The position numbers and the translations under genes are program-made. A stretch of DNA of 64,000 nt, from contig POSG01000016.1 in NCBI GenBank assembly GCA_003314535.1, forward strand, positions 1 through 64,000, written 5' to 3'. This document shows positions 43,302 through 53,975 of this stretch, piece after piece. Positions within the stretch are counted from its first letter, which is position 1, and each line of letters opens with the position of its first letter. The stretch comes from Geobacter sp. Its GTDB lineage: Bacteria > Desulfobacterota > Desulfuromonadia > Geobacterales > Geobacteraceae. Below the pieces are notes generated by a model that was not told where the DNA came from, ran no database searches, and worked only from the letters and a program-made list of their open reading frames with translations.

Positions 43302-44699
43302 CTACTCGCTCCCCGCTGTGCGCTGTTTATCGGCCTTCAGCCTGCCAATCTCCGCTTTCACCCGCTCACCGGCCGTCCCGCCGGTTGCCCGCCTGGCATT
43401 GACGCACGCTTCGAGCGTGATGGCATCGTAGATGTCCTTCCCGATGCTTTCCGAAAAAGATCGCCATTCATCGTGAGAAAGCTCTTCCAGGCGCTTGCCC
43501 TGCTCCACGCAGTAGCGGACCGACTTCCCCACTACCTCGTGGGCCTCGCGAAAAGGCATGCCGGTTCGAACCAGGTAGTCGGCTACGTCAGTGGCGTTGG
43601 AAAAACCCCGCGCAGCTGCTTCAAGCATGACCGGGGCGTTGACTTTCATTTCGCGTATCATGTCCGCAAAGATCTTCAGGGATCCCTTGACCGTGTCCAA
43701 CGTATCGAACAGCGGCTCCTTGTCCTCCTGCATGTCCTTGTTGTAGGCGAGCGGAAGCGCCTTCATGACCGTCAGAAGCGCCATCAGGTTGCCGTAGACC
43801 CTCCCGGTCTTGCCGCGCACCAGCTCAGGCACGTCGGGATTCTTTTTCTGCGGCATGATCGACGAGCCGGTGCAGAACGAGTCGGAAAGCTCGATGAAAT
43901 TGAATTCGCTGCTTGACCAGAGGATCAGTTCTTCGGAAAAACGTGAAAGGTGCATCATCAGGATTGACGAAGCGGACATGAATTCCAGTGCAAAGTCGCG
44001 ATCGGACACCGAATCCAGGGAATTGCGGGTCACATCGGCAAACCCGAGCTGTTCCGCCACATACTCCCTGTCTATGGGAAAGGTTGTGCCAGCCAGCGCC
44101 CCAGCCCCCAACGGTAGCGCATCCATCCGCTTCCGGCAGTCTTCCATCCGTCCCAGGTCGCGACGGAACATTTCCACGTAGGCCAGCATATGGTGGGAAA
44201 AGAGGATCGGCTGGGCCACCTGGAGATGGGTATAGCCCGGCATGATGACACCAAGGTTTTCTTCCGCCTGGAAGAGAAGGGAGCCCGTGAGGCGGTCCAG
44301 GTAGTTGATTACCTCGCCGATTTCCTCCTTCAGGTAAAGACGGATGTCCACGGCGACCTGGTCATTGCGGGAGCGGCCGGTGTGCAGCCGCTTGCCAGTT
44401 TCACCGATTGCGGTGGAAAGGCGGGCCTCTATATTCATGTGGATGTCTTCCAGCGACACGGAGAAATCGAATTCACCCGCCTCGATCTGGGCAAGGATTT
44501 TCTGCAGCCCGTCGACAATGGCCTCGACATCGGCCAGGGGGATGATCCCCTGCCGCCCCAGCATCCGGGCGTGGGCGATGGAGCCGCGGATATCCTGGCG
44601 GTACATGCGTTTATCGAAATCTATCGATGCGGTGAACTCCTCGACGAATGCATCGGTGGGCTGGGAAAAGCGGCCTCCCCAGAGTTTGTCTTTGGACAT
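43302..44699 (-). CDS. argH: Argininosuccinate lyase
   Basis: The product from ATG 44699 (AGGAGA upstream) is 465 residues. It has the fumarase/aspartase superfamily signature [15 protein letters not shown] and the catalytic [12 protein letters not shown] and [10 protein letters not shown] stretches. It splits argininosuccinate to arginine and fumarate. The 16 extra codons of the open frame up to 44747 overlap a terminator hairpin and are not likely translated. Confidence 0.97.
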   Translation of the reverse strand: MSKDKLWGGRFSQPTDAFVEEFTASIDFDKRMYRQDIRGSIAHARMLGRQGIIPLADVEAIVDGLQKILAQIEAGEFDFSVSLEDIHMNIEARLSTAIGETGKRLHTGRSRNDQVAVDIRLYLKEEIGEVINYLDRLTGSLLFQAEENLGVIMPGYTHLQVAQPILFSHHMLAYVEMFRRDLGRMEDCRKRMDALPLGAGALAGTTFPIDREYVAEQLGFADVTRNSLDSVSDRDFALEFMSASSILMMHLSRFSEELILWSSSEFNFIELSDSFCTGSSIMPQKKNPDVPELVRGKTGRVYGNLMALLTVMKALPLAYNKDMQEDKEPLFDTLDTVKGSLKIFADMIREMKVNAPVMLEAAARGFSNATDVADYLVRTGMPFREAHEVVGKSVRYCVEQGKRLEELSHDEWRSFSESIGKDIYDAITLEACVNARRATGGTAGERVKAEIGRLKADKQRTAGSE

Positions 44700-44736
44700 G
44701 GAATCTCCTGCGGTACAGGGAAATCTTACTTTTTTG

Positions 44737-44763
44737 AAAAAGGGCAACCACAGGGGGTTGCCC
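44737..44763 (-). terminator. Hairpin with T-run between argG and argH
   Basis: GGGCAACC-CCCTGT-GGTTGCCC followed by TTTTT on the minus strand. It could end or attenuate argG transcripts before argH; it also carries one GTAGGGGC repeat end. Confidence 0.7.
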
Positions 44764-44791
44764 CTACTTTACGCTAATCGCTACACGCTGA

Positions 44792-46012
44792 CTATTTCTT
44801 CTTTCCTTCCTTCATCAGCGACCGTATCCGCAGGCGCAGTGCATTGAGCCTGATGAATCCTTCGGCGTCCTGCTGGTTGTAGACTTCGTCCGCCTCGAAG
44901 GTTGCGAATTCGGGGTTGAACAGCGAGTCGGTATCGGACTTGCGGCCGACAGTGCGGCAGTGCCCCTTGTAGAGCTTGATCCGTGCGACACCGTTCACGG
45001 TCTTCTGGGACTCGTCGATCATGGCCTGGAGCATCTCCCGCTCCGGCGCGAACCAGAAGCCGTAATAGACCATCTCGGCATAGCGCGGGATGAGAGAGTC
45101 GCGGATGTGCATCACCTCGCGGTCCATGGTAATCTGCTCAACCGCCATGTGCGCTTCGCGGAGAATGGTGCCGCCCGGTGTCTCGTAGACGCCGCGGGAC
45201 TTCATGCCCACGAAGCGGTTCTCCATAAGGTCCACGCGGCCGATGCCGTGCTGGCCACCCAGGAAATTCAGGTGGGCGAGGAGCTGGGCCGGAGACATTT
45301 TCTCCCCGTCAACCGCGACCGCGTTGCCGTTCCTGAATTCGATCTCGATGTACTGGGGCTTGTTGGGCGCCTTCTCAGGCGACTTGGTCAGCACGTACAT
45401 CTCTTCCGGCGCCTCGGCGAACGGATCTTCAAGAATGCCGCCTTCGAAGGAAATGTGGAGCAGGTTCCGGTCCGAGGACCAGGGCCGCTTCTTGGTGACC
45501 GGCACCGGAATGCCGTTCTTTTTCGCGTAATCGAGAAGAGACTGGCGGCTGTTCAGGTTCCAGGTCCGCCAGGGGGCGATGATGGTGATGGCCGGGTTGA
45601 AGTGGTAGCAGGCCAGCTCGAAGCGCACCTGGTCGTTGCCTTTGCCGGTCGCGCCGTGGGCGACGGCGTCGCATTTCTCGATTTTCGCGATCTCCATCTG
45701 CCGCTTGGCGATGAGGGGGCGGGCAATGGAGGTGCCCAGCAGGTATTGCCCCTCGTAGATTGCGTTCGCCCGGAACATGGGGAACACGAAATCTTTCACG
45801 AACTCCTCCCGCAGGTCGTCGATGTAGACCTTGTCCGCGCCCGTGGCAAGGGCCTTGTCGCGGATCGGGGTCAGTTCGTCGCCCTGGCCCAGGTCGGCGG
45901 CGAACGCCACGACCTTGCAGCCGTACTCGTTCTTCAGCCACTTGAGGATGATGGAGGTATCGAGACCGCCGGAATAGGCGAGGACTATCTTTTTCACTTC
46001 TTTCTTGGCCAT
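44792..46012 (-). CDS. argG: Argininosuccinate synthase
   Basis: From ATG 46012 (AAGGAG upstream) the product is 406 residues. The ATP pyrophosphatase loop is [17 protein letters not shown], and [15 protein letters not shown] and APWRTWNL mark type 1 argininosuccinate synthase. It joins citrulline and aspartate. The last residues are lysine-rich (MKEGKKK). It follows argF after about 300 bases of repeat-bearing DNA, so it may have its own promoter. Confidence 0.98.
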   Translation of the reverse strand: MAKKEVKKIVLAYSGGLDTSIILKWLKNEYGCKVVAFAADLGQGDELTPIRDKALATGADKVYIDDLREEFVKDFVFPMFRANAIYEGQYLLGTSIARPLIAKRQMEIAKIEKCDAVAHGATGKGNDQVRFELACYHFNPAITIIAPWRTWNLNSRQSLLDYAKKNGIPVPVTKKRPWSSDRNLLHISFEGGILEDPFAEAPEEMYVLTKSPEKAPNKPQYIEIEFRNGNAVAVDGEKMSPAQLLAHLNFLGGQHGIGRVDLMENRFVGMKSRGVYETPGGTILREAHMAVEQITMDREVMHIRDSLIPRYAEMVYYGFWFAPEREMLQAMIDESQKTVNGVARIKLYKGHCRTVGRKSDTDSLFNPEFATFEADEVYNQQDAEGFIRLNALRLRIRSLMKEGKKK

Positions 46013-46132
46013 GTTATAACTCCTTGTCACTATTGATTAGTGCTCATCAGGAAACTCCGGATAAACACTTTGCTGTTTCCAGATCGGAAAGAGGGGATTT
46101 TTTGTCCTGGCAAGAAACTTTTGCCCGTAAAA

Positions 46133-46225
46133 GTTGACAGCGAAGGCTGACAAAATCAAGGGTTTGCGCGGAGGCGTACTCTAGTACGTCGCACAAGCAA
46201 CCACGCAGATTGACACAGCCAGGGC
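46133..46225. repeat. Palindromic intergenic element between argF and argG
   Basis: The centre is the hairpin CGTACT-CT-AGTACG at 46175-46188, flanked by GACAAAATCAAGGG/TTGCGCGG and CCACGCAGATTGACAC stretches. It lies within the 304-base gap 46013-46316, which otherwise shows nothing that I can name. Confidence 0.4.
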
Positions 46226-46316
46226 GACAATCCAGCCTCACCGGATTGGACAGCAAGGGCTGCCCTTTAGGGTGAGGCCGGCGGCCGAATCAAAAAGCAC
46301 CCTTTCCGGATGGAAA

Positions 46317-47234
46317 CTACGCGTCGCCCATGAAACGCGCCATGATCGCCTTCTGGATGTGCAGCCGGTTTTCAGCCTCGTCCCAGACCACGGAACGTGG
46401 CCCCTCGATGACCTCGTCGGTGATCTCCTCGTCACGGTGGGCTGGAAGGCAGTGCATCACGATGCAGTCCTTTTTCGCCAGTTTCACTGTCTCTGCGTTG
46501 AGCTGGAACCCGGCAAAGGCCTTCTCGCGCGTCTTCTGCTCCTCCTCCTGCCCCATGCTGGCCCAGACGTCGGTGTTGAGGACGTCGGCGTCCTTCACCG
46601 CCTCTTTCGGGTCGTCAGTCACTATTATGGAAGATTTCCCGTTTGCGCGCGCCCATTCCAGGACCTTCGCATCCGGCTGGTAGCCCGGCGGACAGGCAAG
46701 CGCAAGGTCGAAACCGAATATGGCGGCAGCCTCGATCCAGGTATTGGCCATGTTGTTGCCGTCTCCGACCCAGGCGAATTTAAGCCCCTTGTACCCGCCC
46801 TTGTGCTCGATGACGGTCAAGATGTCGGCCATGATCTGGCAGGGGTGAAACAGGTCGGTCAGGCCGTTGATGACCGGTATGGTGGCGTAGCGGGCCAGTT
46901 CCTCAACGATTTCCTGGCCGTAGGTGCGGATCATGATGCCGTCGCAGTAGCGGGACAGGGTGCGCGCCGTGTCCTTGATCGGTTCTCCCCTCCCCATCTG
47001 GGACGTGGCGGAAGAGATGAACAGGCCATGCCCGCCAAGCTGGTAGATTCCCACTTCGAAGGAAACCCTGGTGCGGGTGGAGGACTTCTCGAAGATCATG
47101 GCAAGGGTCTTCCCCTTGAGGATGCGATGCTTGTCCCCGTCCTTCTGTTTTTTCTTAAGCTCCAGGGCAAGCTCGAGGAGGCCGTCCAGTTCTTTCCTGG
47201 AAAAATCATGCAGCGACAGAAAATCCTTTTTCAT
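46317..47234 (-). CDS. argF: Ornithine carbamoyltransferase
   Basis: A 305-residue transcarbamylase making citrulline. It contains EKSSTRTRVSFEVG with the STRTR carbamoyl phosphate loop, HPCQIMADILT, WVGDGNNMANTW and MHCLPAHRDEE with the HCLP ornithine-site motif. It is the anabolic type by gene context. It follows argD after about 100 bases. Confidence 0.97.
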   Translation of the reverse strand: MKKDFLSLHDFSRKELDGLLELALELKKKQKDGDKHRILKGKTLAMIFEKSSTRTRVSFEVGIYQLGGHGLFISSATSQMGRGEPIKDTARTLSRYCDGIMIRTYGQEIVEELARYATIPVINGLTDLFHPCQIMADILTVIEHKGGYKGLKFAWVGDGNNMANTWIEAAAIFGFDLALACPPGYQPDAKVLEWARANGKSSIIVTDDPKEAVKDADVLNTDVWASMGQEEEQKTREKAFAGFQLNAETVKLAKKDCIVMHCLPAHRDEEITDEVIEGPRSVVWDEAENRLHIQKAIMARFMGDA

Positions 47235-47338
47235 TGGGTATCCCTCTGTTCATTTCAATGTTGGTGCGCAGGGACTGCGCCCTTGCAGGCAATGGTGCGG
47301 AAACAAGCCTGTCAGCCGGTTTCCGGCATCGAAGGCCA

Positions 47339-48529
47339 TCAGACTTCCGCCAGAATGCCGTCCAGTATCATCAGCATCTCGTCGATTTCCTCCTTCGTGA
47401 CCACCAGGGGAGGAACGAAGCGCAGCACCGTGTCATGGGTGCAGTTCAGCAGCAGGCCGCGTTCGTGTCCCTTGCGGATGATGTCCGCACCCGGGACCGA
47501 GAGCCCCATGCCGATCATCAGGCCGATTCCCCGCACCTCGGTGACGAAGGGATATCTGCCGCCCACTTCCTTCAGCCTGTCCCTCAGGTAGTCTCCAGTC
47601 CGGACCACCTGCCCGAGGAATCCCTTGTCGCTGATGATCCGTACAGCGGCGACAGCCGCCGCGGTGACCAGCGGATTGCCGCCGAAAGTCGAACCGTGAC
47701 TGCCCGGGGTGAACGCCGCGGCGAATTCGTCCTTGGTCAGCATCGCGCCGATGGGCGCGCCGCCGGCCAGGGCCTTGGCCAGGGTCATGATGTCCGGCGC
47801 GACCCCGAAATGCTCATAGGCGAACAGATGTCCCGTCCGCCCCATGCCCACCTGGACCTCGTCGAAGATCAGCAGCACGGAATGCTTGTCGCAGATGCGG
47901 CGGATCTGGTGGAAATAGTCCGGGGAGGGGACATTAACGCCGCTCTCCCCCTGGATGGGTTCGAGCATCACCGCGCAGGTGCGGGAGCTGATGGCCTTTT
48001 CCAGGGCTTCCACGTCGTTGTAGGGGACATGGGTGAACCCGTGCAGGAGCGGGTCGAAAAAGCGCTGGATCTTTTCCTGCCCGGTTGCCGACAGGGTCGC
48101 CATGGTGCGGCCGTGGAACGATTCGGAGGCGGTGATGATCTCGAAACGCTCCGGCCCGTATTTTTCCCGGCTGTATTTCCGCGCCATCTTGATGGCAGCC
48201 TCGTTGGCCTCCGCCCCGCTGTTGCAGAAGAACACCTTGTCGGCGAACGAGTTCTCGCAGAGCAGCTCGGCCAGCTCGATCTGGGGCGGGATATGGTAGA
48301 GGTTGGAGCAGTGGATCATTTCCCCAGCCTGCTTGCGCAACGCTTCCACGATCTTCGGATGGCAGTGGCCCAGGTTGTTGACCGCGATGCCGGCCAGGAA
48401 GTCCAGGTACTCCTTGCCGTCCGCATCCCATACCCGGCATCCCTTGCCCTTCATGGCCACGATGGGATACCTGCCATAGTTCTTCATCACGTATTTGTCA
48501 GCTTTTTCCATCCATTGCTGGGAATTCAT
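47339..48529 (-). CDS. argD: Acetylornithine aminotransferase
   Basis: A 396-residue class III PLP aminotransferase. [49 protein letters not shown] and [15 protein letters not shown] with the Schiff-base lysine are intact. It makes N-acetylornithine and may also serve other aminotransfer steps. Its ATG overlaps the argB stop (ATGA), so the two are translationally coupled. Confidence 0.97.
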   Translation of the reverse strand: MNSQQWMEKADKYVMKNYGRYPIVAMKGKGCRVWDADGKEYLDFLAGIAVNNLGHCHPKIVEALRKQAGEMIHCSNLYHIPPQIELAELLCENSFADKVFFCNSGAEANEAAIKMARKYSREKYGPERFEIITASESFHGRTMATLSATGQEKIQRFFDPLLHGFTHVPYNDVEALEKAISSRTCAVMLEPIQGESGVNVPSPDYFHQIRRICDKHSVLLIFDEVQVGMGRTGHLFAYEHFGVAPDIMTLAKALAGGAPIGAMLTKDEFAAAFTPGSHGSTFGGNPLVTAAAVAAVRIISDKGFLGQVVRTGDYLRDRLKEVGGRYPFVTEVRGIGLMIGMGLSVPGADIIRKGHERGLLLNCTHDTVLRFVPPLVVTKEEIDEMLMILDGILAEV

Positions 48530-49404
48530 GACCTGATCTCCGTTCCTATCCCGACATCGGTGAATATTTCGAGCAATACGGCATGCTCAACCCGCCCGTC
48601 TATGATGTGGGCTTTACCCGTACCCTCCTGCAGGGCCTCCACGCAGCAGGTCACCTTGGGGATCATGCCGCCGGTGATGACGCCCCCGTCAATGAGGCCG
48701 GGGATGTCGGCCAGCCCGATGCTGGACAGGAGCTTGCCGTCACGGTCCTTCACGCCGGATACGTCCGTGAGGAGGATGAGCTTCTCCGCCTTCAGGGCTG
48801 CAGCCACCTTGCCGGCGACGATGTCGGCGTTGATGTTGTAGCTTTCTCCGTTGGCCCCCACGCCGACCGGGGCGATGACCGGGATGAAGCGTTCCTTTTC
48901 CAGGGTCTCGATGATGGTCGGGTCCACCTTGTTGATCCGGCCGACAAAACCGATGTCCAGCTGTTCCACCGTGCCGTCTTCCCTGGTCACTTCCTGGAGA
49001 AGCTTGTCGCACAGGAGCAGGCCGCCGTCCTTGCCGGAAAGCCCCACCGCCTTGCCGCCGTTCTGGTTGATGTAACCGACCACTTCACGGTTCACCTGGC
49101 CGGTCAGCACCATCTCCACCACGCCCATGGTCGCGGCGTCGGTGACGCGCATCCCGCGCACGAACTCGGAAACGATCCCGTAGCGTTTGAGGGTCTCGTT
49201 GATCTGCGGCCCGCCGCCGTGGACGATCACCGGGTTGATGCCGATGTATTTCAGCAGGATGATGTCCAGGGCAAAGGACTTTTTCAGGTCCTCATCTGCC
49301 ATGGCGTGGCCGCCGTACTTTATGACGATGGTCTTGCCGCTGAACCTGCGTATGTAGGGCAGGGCCTCCAGCAGCGTGTTGGCCTTTTCGATCAGTTTTT
49401 GCAT
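48526..49404 (-). CDS. argB: Acetylglutamate kinase
   Basis: From ATG 49404 (GGAGA seven bases upstream) the product is 292 residues. The amino acid kinase fold is marked by [29 protein letters not shown] and [17 protein letters not shown]. It phosphorylates N-acetylglutamate and heads the arg operon. The N-terminal helix with [17 protein letters not shown] resembles that of arginine-inhibited, hexameric enzymes, so feedback control by arginine is likely. Confidence 0.97.
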   Translation of the reverse strand: MQKLIEKANTLLEALPYIRRFSGKTIVIKYGGHAMADEDLKKSFALDIILLKYIGINPVIVHGGGPQINETLKRYGIVSEFVRGMRVTDAATMGVVEMVLTGQVNREVVGYINQNGGKAVGLSGKDGGLLLCDKLLQEVTREDGTVEQLDIGFVGRINKVDPTIIETLEKERFIPVIAPVGVGANGESYNINADIVAGKVAAALKAEKLILLTDVSGVKDRDGKLLSSIGLADIPGLIDGGVITGGMIPKVTCCVEALQEGTGKAHIIDGRVEHAVLLEIFTDVGIGTEIRS

Positions 49405-49445
49405 GTGACGTCTCCACCCCCGCAAGCGTCATTAATTGGGGATCA

Positions 49446-49506
49446 TGTAGGGGCGATCCTCGTGATCGCCCTCTTGCGGGCAAACACAAGGTTTACCCCT
49501 ACGAAA
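49446..49506. repeat. GTAGGGGC palindromic repeat upstream of argB
   Basis: GTAGGGGCGATCCTCGTGAT and the matching TTTACCCCTAC end enclose a GGGCGATC/GATCGCCC hairpin. It separates alaS from argB and may insulate the two. Confidence 0.6.
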
Positions 49507-49517
49507 TCATTCGGTAA

Positions 49518-52145
49518 CTACGCCACGAGCTCGTACAGTTTCTCCAGCGCCTCGCCCAGCTTCTCGGGCCGGCTGCCGCCGGCCTGGGCCAGCTCGGGCT
49601 TGCCGCCGCCGCTGCCGCCGATGATCGGCGCCAGCCCCTTGATGATGTCGCCTGCGCGGAAACGGCCGGTCAGGTCCTTGGTCACCGCCACCAGCAGGGT
49701 GGCCTTGCCGTCCTTCTCGGTCCCGATGGCAATGACGCCGGAACCGATGCGGTCCTTCAGGGTGTCCGCCAGTTCACGCAGTCCCTTCGGGTCGTCCATG
49801 TCGACCTTGACCGCCAGCGCCTTGACTCCGCCGATTTCCCTGACGCCGGCCAGCAGATCGGCCGAAGCGGATGCGTTGATCTTGCCCTGCAGGGCTTCGA
49901 TCTCCCGCTGCAGCTCCTTCTGGCGGGCAACGAGGCGGGCAACCTTGTCCACCATGTCGCCTCCTTCGGCCTTCAGGAGCGATGCGATCCTGCTCCGCTC
50001 CTCTTCCAGCCGGCGGGCATAGCGCAGCGCCCCCGTGCCGGTGAGCGCCTCGATGCGCCGGACCCCGGCGGCGATGCCCGACTCCGATACGATCTTGAAC
50101 AGGCCGATGTCCCCCGATGCGCGGACATGGGTCCCGCCGCAGAGCTCGGCGCTTATCTCGCCCACCTTGACCACGCGCACCCGGTCGCCGTATTTTTCGT
50201 CGAACAGGGCGGTCGCGCCGCTCTCCATGGCCTTGTCCAGCGCCATTTCCCGCGCCGTAACCTCCGAGTTGTCCATGACATGCGCGTTCACCAGGTCTTC
50301 GACCCGCTCGATCTCCTCTTCCGTCATGGCGGAAAAATGGGTGAAATCGAACCGCAGGTGGTCCCTGTTCACCAGGGAGCCGGACTGTTTCACGTGGTCG
50401 CCCAGCACCTGCCGCAGGGCCGACTGGAGCAGGTGGGTCGCGGTGTGGTTGCGTGCCGTCGCCGCTCTTTCGCTTTCGGCCACCGTGAGGTCGGCGGCAT
50501 CGCCGACCCGGACAGTGCCTTCCTTGACCATCGCCCTGTGCACGATCAGCTCAGGCACGGGCTTCAGGGTGGTGAGGACTTCCAGGTGCGCGCTGCCGGT
50601 GGAGATTTCCCCGCTGTCGCCCGCCTGGCCGCCGCTCTCGCCGTAAAACGGCGTGCTCTCGGTAATAATGTCCACTTCTTCCCCGGGCCCGGCCTCTTCA
50701 ACCCTCTTGCCGTCCCGCACCAACGCGGTGATGACAGAATATGCCGTATGTTCGTCATAGCCGGTAAATGCCGTGCGGAGTCCCTCTCCATGGAGGTTCT
50801 TGTAGACGGCTGACACCTTTTCGTCACCCGATCCCTTCCAATGTTCCCTGGCAAGCTCGCGCTGGCGCTCCATGCAGTCTTCGAACCCTGCCTCATCCAC
50901 GGTAAATCCTTCACCCTGGACGATATCGGCGGTCAGGTCGACGGGAAATCCATAGGTGTCATAGAGCTTGAACACGGTTTCGCCGGGGATAACCGAGAGC
51001 CCCTGATCTTTCAATGAGGCCACCTCATCGTTCAGTATCCTGAGGCCGTTGTCCAGGGTCTCGGCAAAGCGCTCCTCTTCCGCGCGGACGACCTTCCTGA
51101 TGTAGTCCTCCCGCTGGAGAAGGTCGGGATAGGCATCTCCCATGACAGAACCGACGGCATCGACCATACGGTACAGGACCGGCTCCGATACGCCGAGCAT
51201 CTTGGCGTGGCGGGCGGCGCGCCGCATGATGCGCCGCAGCACGTAGCCGCGCCCCTCGTTGCTGGGAAGGACGCCGTCGCAGATGAGGAAGGTGATGGCG
51301 CGGGAATGATCGGCAATGACGCGCATGGACACATCGTCCTTGGCGTCGTCGCGGTATCGCTTGCCGGCCAGTTTCTCCACGTGGCGGATGATGCCCTGGA
51401 TAAGGTCTGTGTCGTAGTTGGAGGTTACGCCCTGCATGACCGTGGCGATGCGCTCCAGGCCCATGCCGGTGTCCACCGAGGGCTTGGGCAGGGGAGTCAT
51501 GGTCCCCTTGGCGTCCCGGTTGAACTGCATGAAGACGTTGTTCCAGATTTCCATGTAGCGGTCGCAGTCGCAGCCCACTGCGCAATCCGGGCTGTCGCAG
51601 CCCGTCCCCGGGCCGTTGTCCCAGAATATTTCGGTGCAGGGGCCGCAGGGGCCGGTGTCTCCCATTGACCAGAAGTTGTCCTCGTCGAAGCGGTAGATCC
51701 GCTCCAGCGGCACGCCCTCCTGCCGGTGCCAGATATCCGCCGCCTCGTCGTCATCCTTGTAGACCGACACATAGAGCCTGCTCTTGTCAAGCTTGAGGTC
51801 TTCGGTCAGGAATTCCCAGGCAAAGGCGATGGCCTCTTTCTTGAAATAATCGCCAAAGGAAAAATTCCCCAGCATCTCGAAAAAGGTATGGTGGCGCGCA
51901 GTCCTTCCGACGTTCTCCAGGTCGTTGTGCTTTCCCCCGGCACGCACGCACTTCTGGGAACTGCAGGCCCTGATGTAATCGCGTTTCTCCAGTCCCAGAA
52001 AAAGATCCTTGAACTGGTTCATGCCCGCATTGGTGAACAGGAGGGTCGGGTCGTTCTTCGGTATCAGGTTTGAGCTGGGAACGACAGTGTGTCCCCGGTC
52101 GGCGAAATATTTAAGGAATCTTTCCCGTATTTCTTTTCCAGTCAT
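49518..52145 (-). CDS. alaS: Alanyl-tRNA synthetase
   Basis: A full-length 875-residue class II synthetase. It has motif 1 region [21 protein letters not shown], motif 2 [17 protein letters not shown], and the editing domain with [11 protein letters not shown] and [14 protein letters not shown], which hold the zinc-binding His and Cys. The C-terminal domain contains a [14 protein letters not shown] motif, and coiled-coil segments precede it. It charges tRNA-Ala and clears misacylated Ser and Gly. Confidence 0.98.
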   Translation of the reverse strand: MTGKEIRERFLKYFADRGHTVVPSSNLIPKNDPTLLFTNAGMNQFKDLFLGLEKRDYIRACSSQKCVRAGGKHNDLENVGRTARHHTFFEMLGNFSFGDYFKKEAIAFAWEFLTEDLKLDKSRLYVSVYKDDDEAADIWHRQEGVPLERIYRFDEDNFWSMGDTGPCGPCTEIFWDNGPGTGCDSPDCAVGCDCDRYMEIWNNVFMQFNRDAKGTMTPLPKPSVDTGMGLERIATVMQGVTSNYDTDLIQGIIRHVEKLAGKRYRDDAKDDVSMRVIADHSRAITFLICDGVLPSNEGRGYVLRRIMRRAARHAKMLGVSEPVLYRMVDAVGSVMGDAYPDLLQREDYIRKVVRAEEERFAETLDNGLRILNDEVASLKDQGLSVIPGETVFKLYDTYGFPVDLTADIVQGEGFTVDEAGFEDCMERQRELAREHWKGSGDEKVSAVYKNLHGEGLRTAFTGYDEHTAYSVITALVRDGKRVEEAGPGEEVDIITESTPFYGESGGQAGDSGEISTGSAHLEVLTTLKPVPELIVHRAMVKEGTVRVGDAADLTVAESERAATARNHTATHLLQSALRQVLGDHVKQSGSLVNRDHLRFDFTHFSAMTEEEIERVEDLVNAHVMDNSEVTAREMALDKAMESGATALFDEKYGDRVRVVKVGEISAELCGGTHVRASGDIGLFKIVSESGIAAGVRRIEALTGTGALRYARRLEEERSRIASLLKAEGGDMVDKVARLVARQKELQREIEALQGKINASASADLLAGVREIGGVKALAVKVDMDDPKGLRELADTLKDRIGSGVIAIGTEKDGKATLLVAVTKDLTGRFRAGDIIKGLAPIIGGSGGGKPELAQAGGSRPEKLGEALEKLYELVA

Positions 52146-52202
52146 CGATTCTCCCGCAAATATTTGGTTATGAAATTACGCATTTGAATCAAAGCTAGGC
52201 GC

Positions 52203-52307
52203 ACCCCTCACCCGGACGCGCAGGAACCCTCCCCCTTGATGGCGAGGTTGCCTCCTTCCCTTCTCCCTCAAGGGAGAAGGTGTCCTGACAGGACGGATGA
52301 GGGGGGC
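52203..52307. repeat. Double-hairpin intergenic repeat, copy 3
   Basis: ACCCCTCACCCGG and GGATGAGGGGGGC close the element, with CTTCTCCCTCAAGGGAGAAG inside. The first hairpin (CCTCCCCCTTGATGGCGAGG) has decayed. It lies in the recX-alaS gap. Confidence 0.75.
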
Positions 52308-52351
52308 AAAACGGCTTGCCGATCCGCATAAAAAGGAAAAGGGTACCCTCT

Positions 52352-52816
52352 CTACTCTCCGGCGTCGCGCAATACCTTCAAAATGGCCGCAAGGGAAAAG
52401 CCGCGACGCTGGAAGTAGCCGATGACCCTTCGTTTCTGCCGATCATCCGCATGAACGGTGTCAAAACCTGTGAATTTCCTGGCCATCAGGTCGGCGAGCA
52501 CGGCGTTTTCATCATGTTCGTCGCCCAGCCTTTGCAAGGTGCGGGTGATCACGTCCTCTGCAACCCCACGCCGCGACAGGTCGGCCTTCAGCCGGAATCC
52601 GTACCCCCTCCCGTTGCGGATGGCCGATTCGGCCCAGGCAAGGGCGAAGCGCTCGTCGTCTACATAGCCCGAGCTGCGGAGCTTGCCAACGACACTGTCG
52701 GCCGCCGTGTCCGGAAAGCCCTTCTGTGAGAGCTTCCGCCTCAGTTCGGCTTCGCTGTGGTCACGCCCGGCCAGGACCTTCAGGGCATGGGCAAGGGCGC
52801 GACGCTCCTCATCCAT
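52352..52816 (-). CDS. recX: Regulatory protein RecX
   Basis: A 154-residue helical protein with the RecX three-helix repeats: HSEAELRRKLSQKGFPDTAADSVVGKLRSSGYVDDERFA and RGVAEDVITRTLQRL. It binds RecA filaments and limits their growth. Its start overlaps the pilT stop by eight bases, so the chain recA-pilT-recX reads as one transcript with pilT inserted between the usual recA-recX pair. Confidence 0.92.
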   Translation of the reverse strand: MDEERRALAHALKVLAGRDHSEAELRRKLSQKGFPDTAADSVVGKLRSSGYVDDERFALAWAESAIRNGRGYGFRLKADLSRRGVAEDVITRTLQRLGDEHDENAVLADLMARKFTGFDTVHADDRQKRRVIGYFQRRGFSLAAILKVLRDAGE

Positions 52817-53972
52817 TCCCGAACTTGTCGATGGAAACCTTGTCCTCCCCGTTTTCCTGGGGCTCCTGGTGCTCGAACTGCTCCCAGGTGAGATTGGAGG
52901 TGGAGGAAATGCCGGAAATCTTCAGGGCGAAGTCGTCCGGGTTGGTCGCCTGCCGCAGCGCCTCTTCATAGGTAATGAGCTTTTTCGTATACAGGCTCAT
53001 GAGCGACTGGTCAAAAGTCTGCATGCCGTACGAAGTGACGCCCTGGGCGATCGCATCGGGAATCTGCTTGGTCTTCTCCTTGTCGTCGATGCATTCCTTG
53101 ACGCGGGCGGTGCCGATCATCACCTCGACCGCGGGAACCCTTCCCTTGCCGTCGGCCCTGGGCACGAGTCGCTGGGATATGACCCCCTTGATGACGTTGG
53201 ATAGCTGCATCCTGATCTGGCGCTGGTGAAAGGGCGGGAACACGGAGATGATCCTGTTGACCGTTTCGGCGGCGTCCAGGGTGTGCAGGGTCGACATGAC
53301 CAGGTGGCCGGTTTCCGCCGCGGTCAGCGCGGTTTCGATGGTCTCCAGGTCACGCATCTCGCCCACCAGGATAACGTCCGGATCCTGGCGCAGGGCGCTC
53401 TTGAGGGCATTCCCGAAGCTCAGGGTATCAAAGCCGATCTCCCTCTGGCTGATAATGCTTTTCTTGTCCTTGTGCAGGTATTCCACCGGGTCTTCAACAG
53501 TAATGATGTTGCAGGTGCGGTGCTCGTTGATGTAATCGATCATCGCTGCCAGAGTGGTGGACTTGCCGCTGCCCGTGGTTCCGGTGACCAGGATCAGGCC
53601 GCGCTCCTCCAGGCTCAGCTTTTCCAGCACCTTGGGCATATTGAGGTTGGCAAAGGACGGCACCCCGAAGGCTATGATACGGAAGACCATGGCCACGGAG
53701 CCTCGTTGGGCGTAGGCGCTGACGCGGAAGCGGCTGAGTCCTGGTATGCCGTAAGCCAGGTCCACTTCGAAGAATTCCTCGAAATGAGCCTTCTGCTTCT
53801 CGTTCATCATTGAGTAGGCCATCTGGCGAATGGTGTCAGCAGGCATGCGGGGCGCATTGGGTATGGGCCGCAACCTGCCGTCGATACGCACCACCGGCTG
53901 CAGTCCCGCCTTGATATGGATATCCGACCCCTTGGCCTTTACAGCTATCGTTAGAATATCGTTAAGTTCCAT
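52809..53972 (-). CDS. pilT: Type IV pilus retraction ATPase PilT
   Basis: A 387-residue secretion ATPase with the PAS-like N-terminal half (GSDIHIKAGLQPVVRIDG), Walker A GTTGSGKST, the Asp box and Walker B VGEMRDLETIETALTAAETGHLV and the His box STLHTLDAAE. It powers pilus retraction and twitching. The C-terminal tail of about 35 polar residues (EQFEHQEPQENGEDKVSI) goes past the usual PilT end. Geobacter carries several PilT copies; this one is the recA-linked copy. It begins three bases after recA. Confidence 0.94.
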   Translation of the reverse strand: MELNDILTIAVKAKGSDIHIKAGLQPVVRIDGRLRPIPNAPRMPADTIRQMAYSMMNEKQKAHFEEFFEVDLAYGIPGLSRFRVSAYAQRGSVAMVFRIIAFGVPSFANLNMPKVLEKLSLEERGLILVTGTTGSGKSTTLAAMIDYINEHRTCNIITVEDPVEYLHKDKKSIISQREIGFDTLSFGNALKSALRQDPDVILVGEMRDLETIETALTAAETGHLVMSTLHTLDAAETVNRIISVFPPFHQRQIRMQLSNVIKGVISQRLVPRADGKGRVPAVEVMIGTARVKECIDDKEKTKQIPDAIAQGVTSYGMQTFDQSLMSLYTKKLITYEEALRQATNPDDFALKISGISSTSNLTWEQFEHQEPQENGEDKVSIDKFGNG

Positions 53973-53975
53973 GTG

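Noticed and set aside
44960-46036. Plus-strand open frame of 358 codons opposite argG
   Set aside because: Antisense shadow of a clear argG; composition is biased and no family pattern is seen.
46272-50022. Several plus-strand frames of 400-535 codons opposite argF, argD, argB and alaS
   Set aside because: All mirror conserved minus-strand genes; no ribosome sites or domain patterns.
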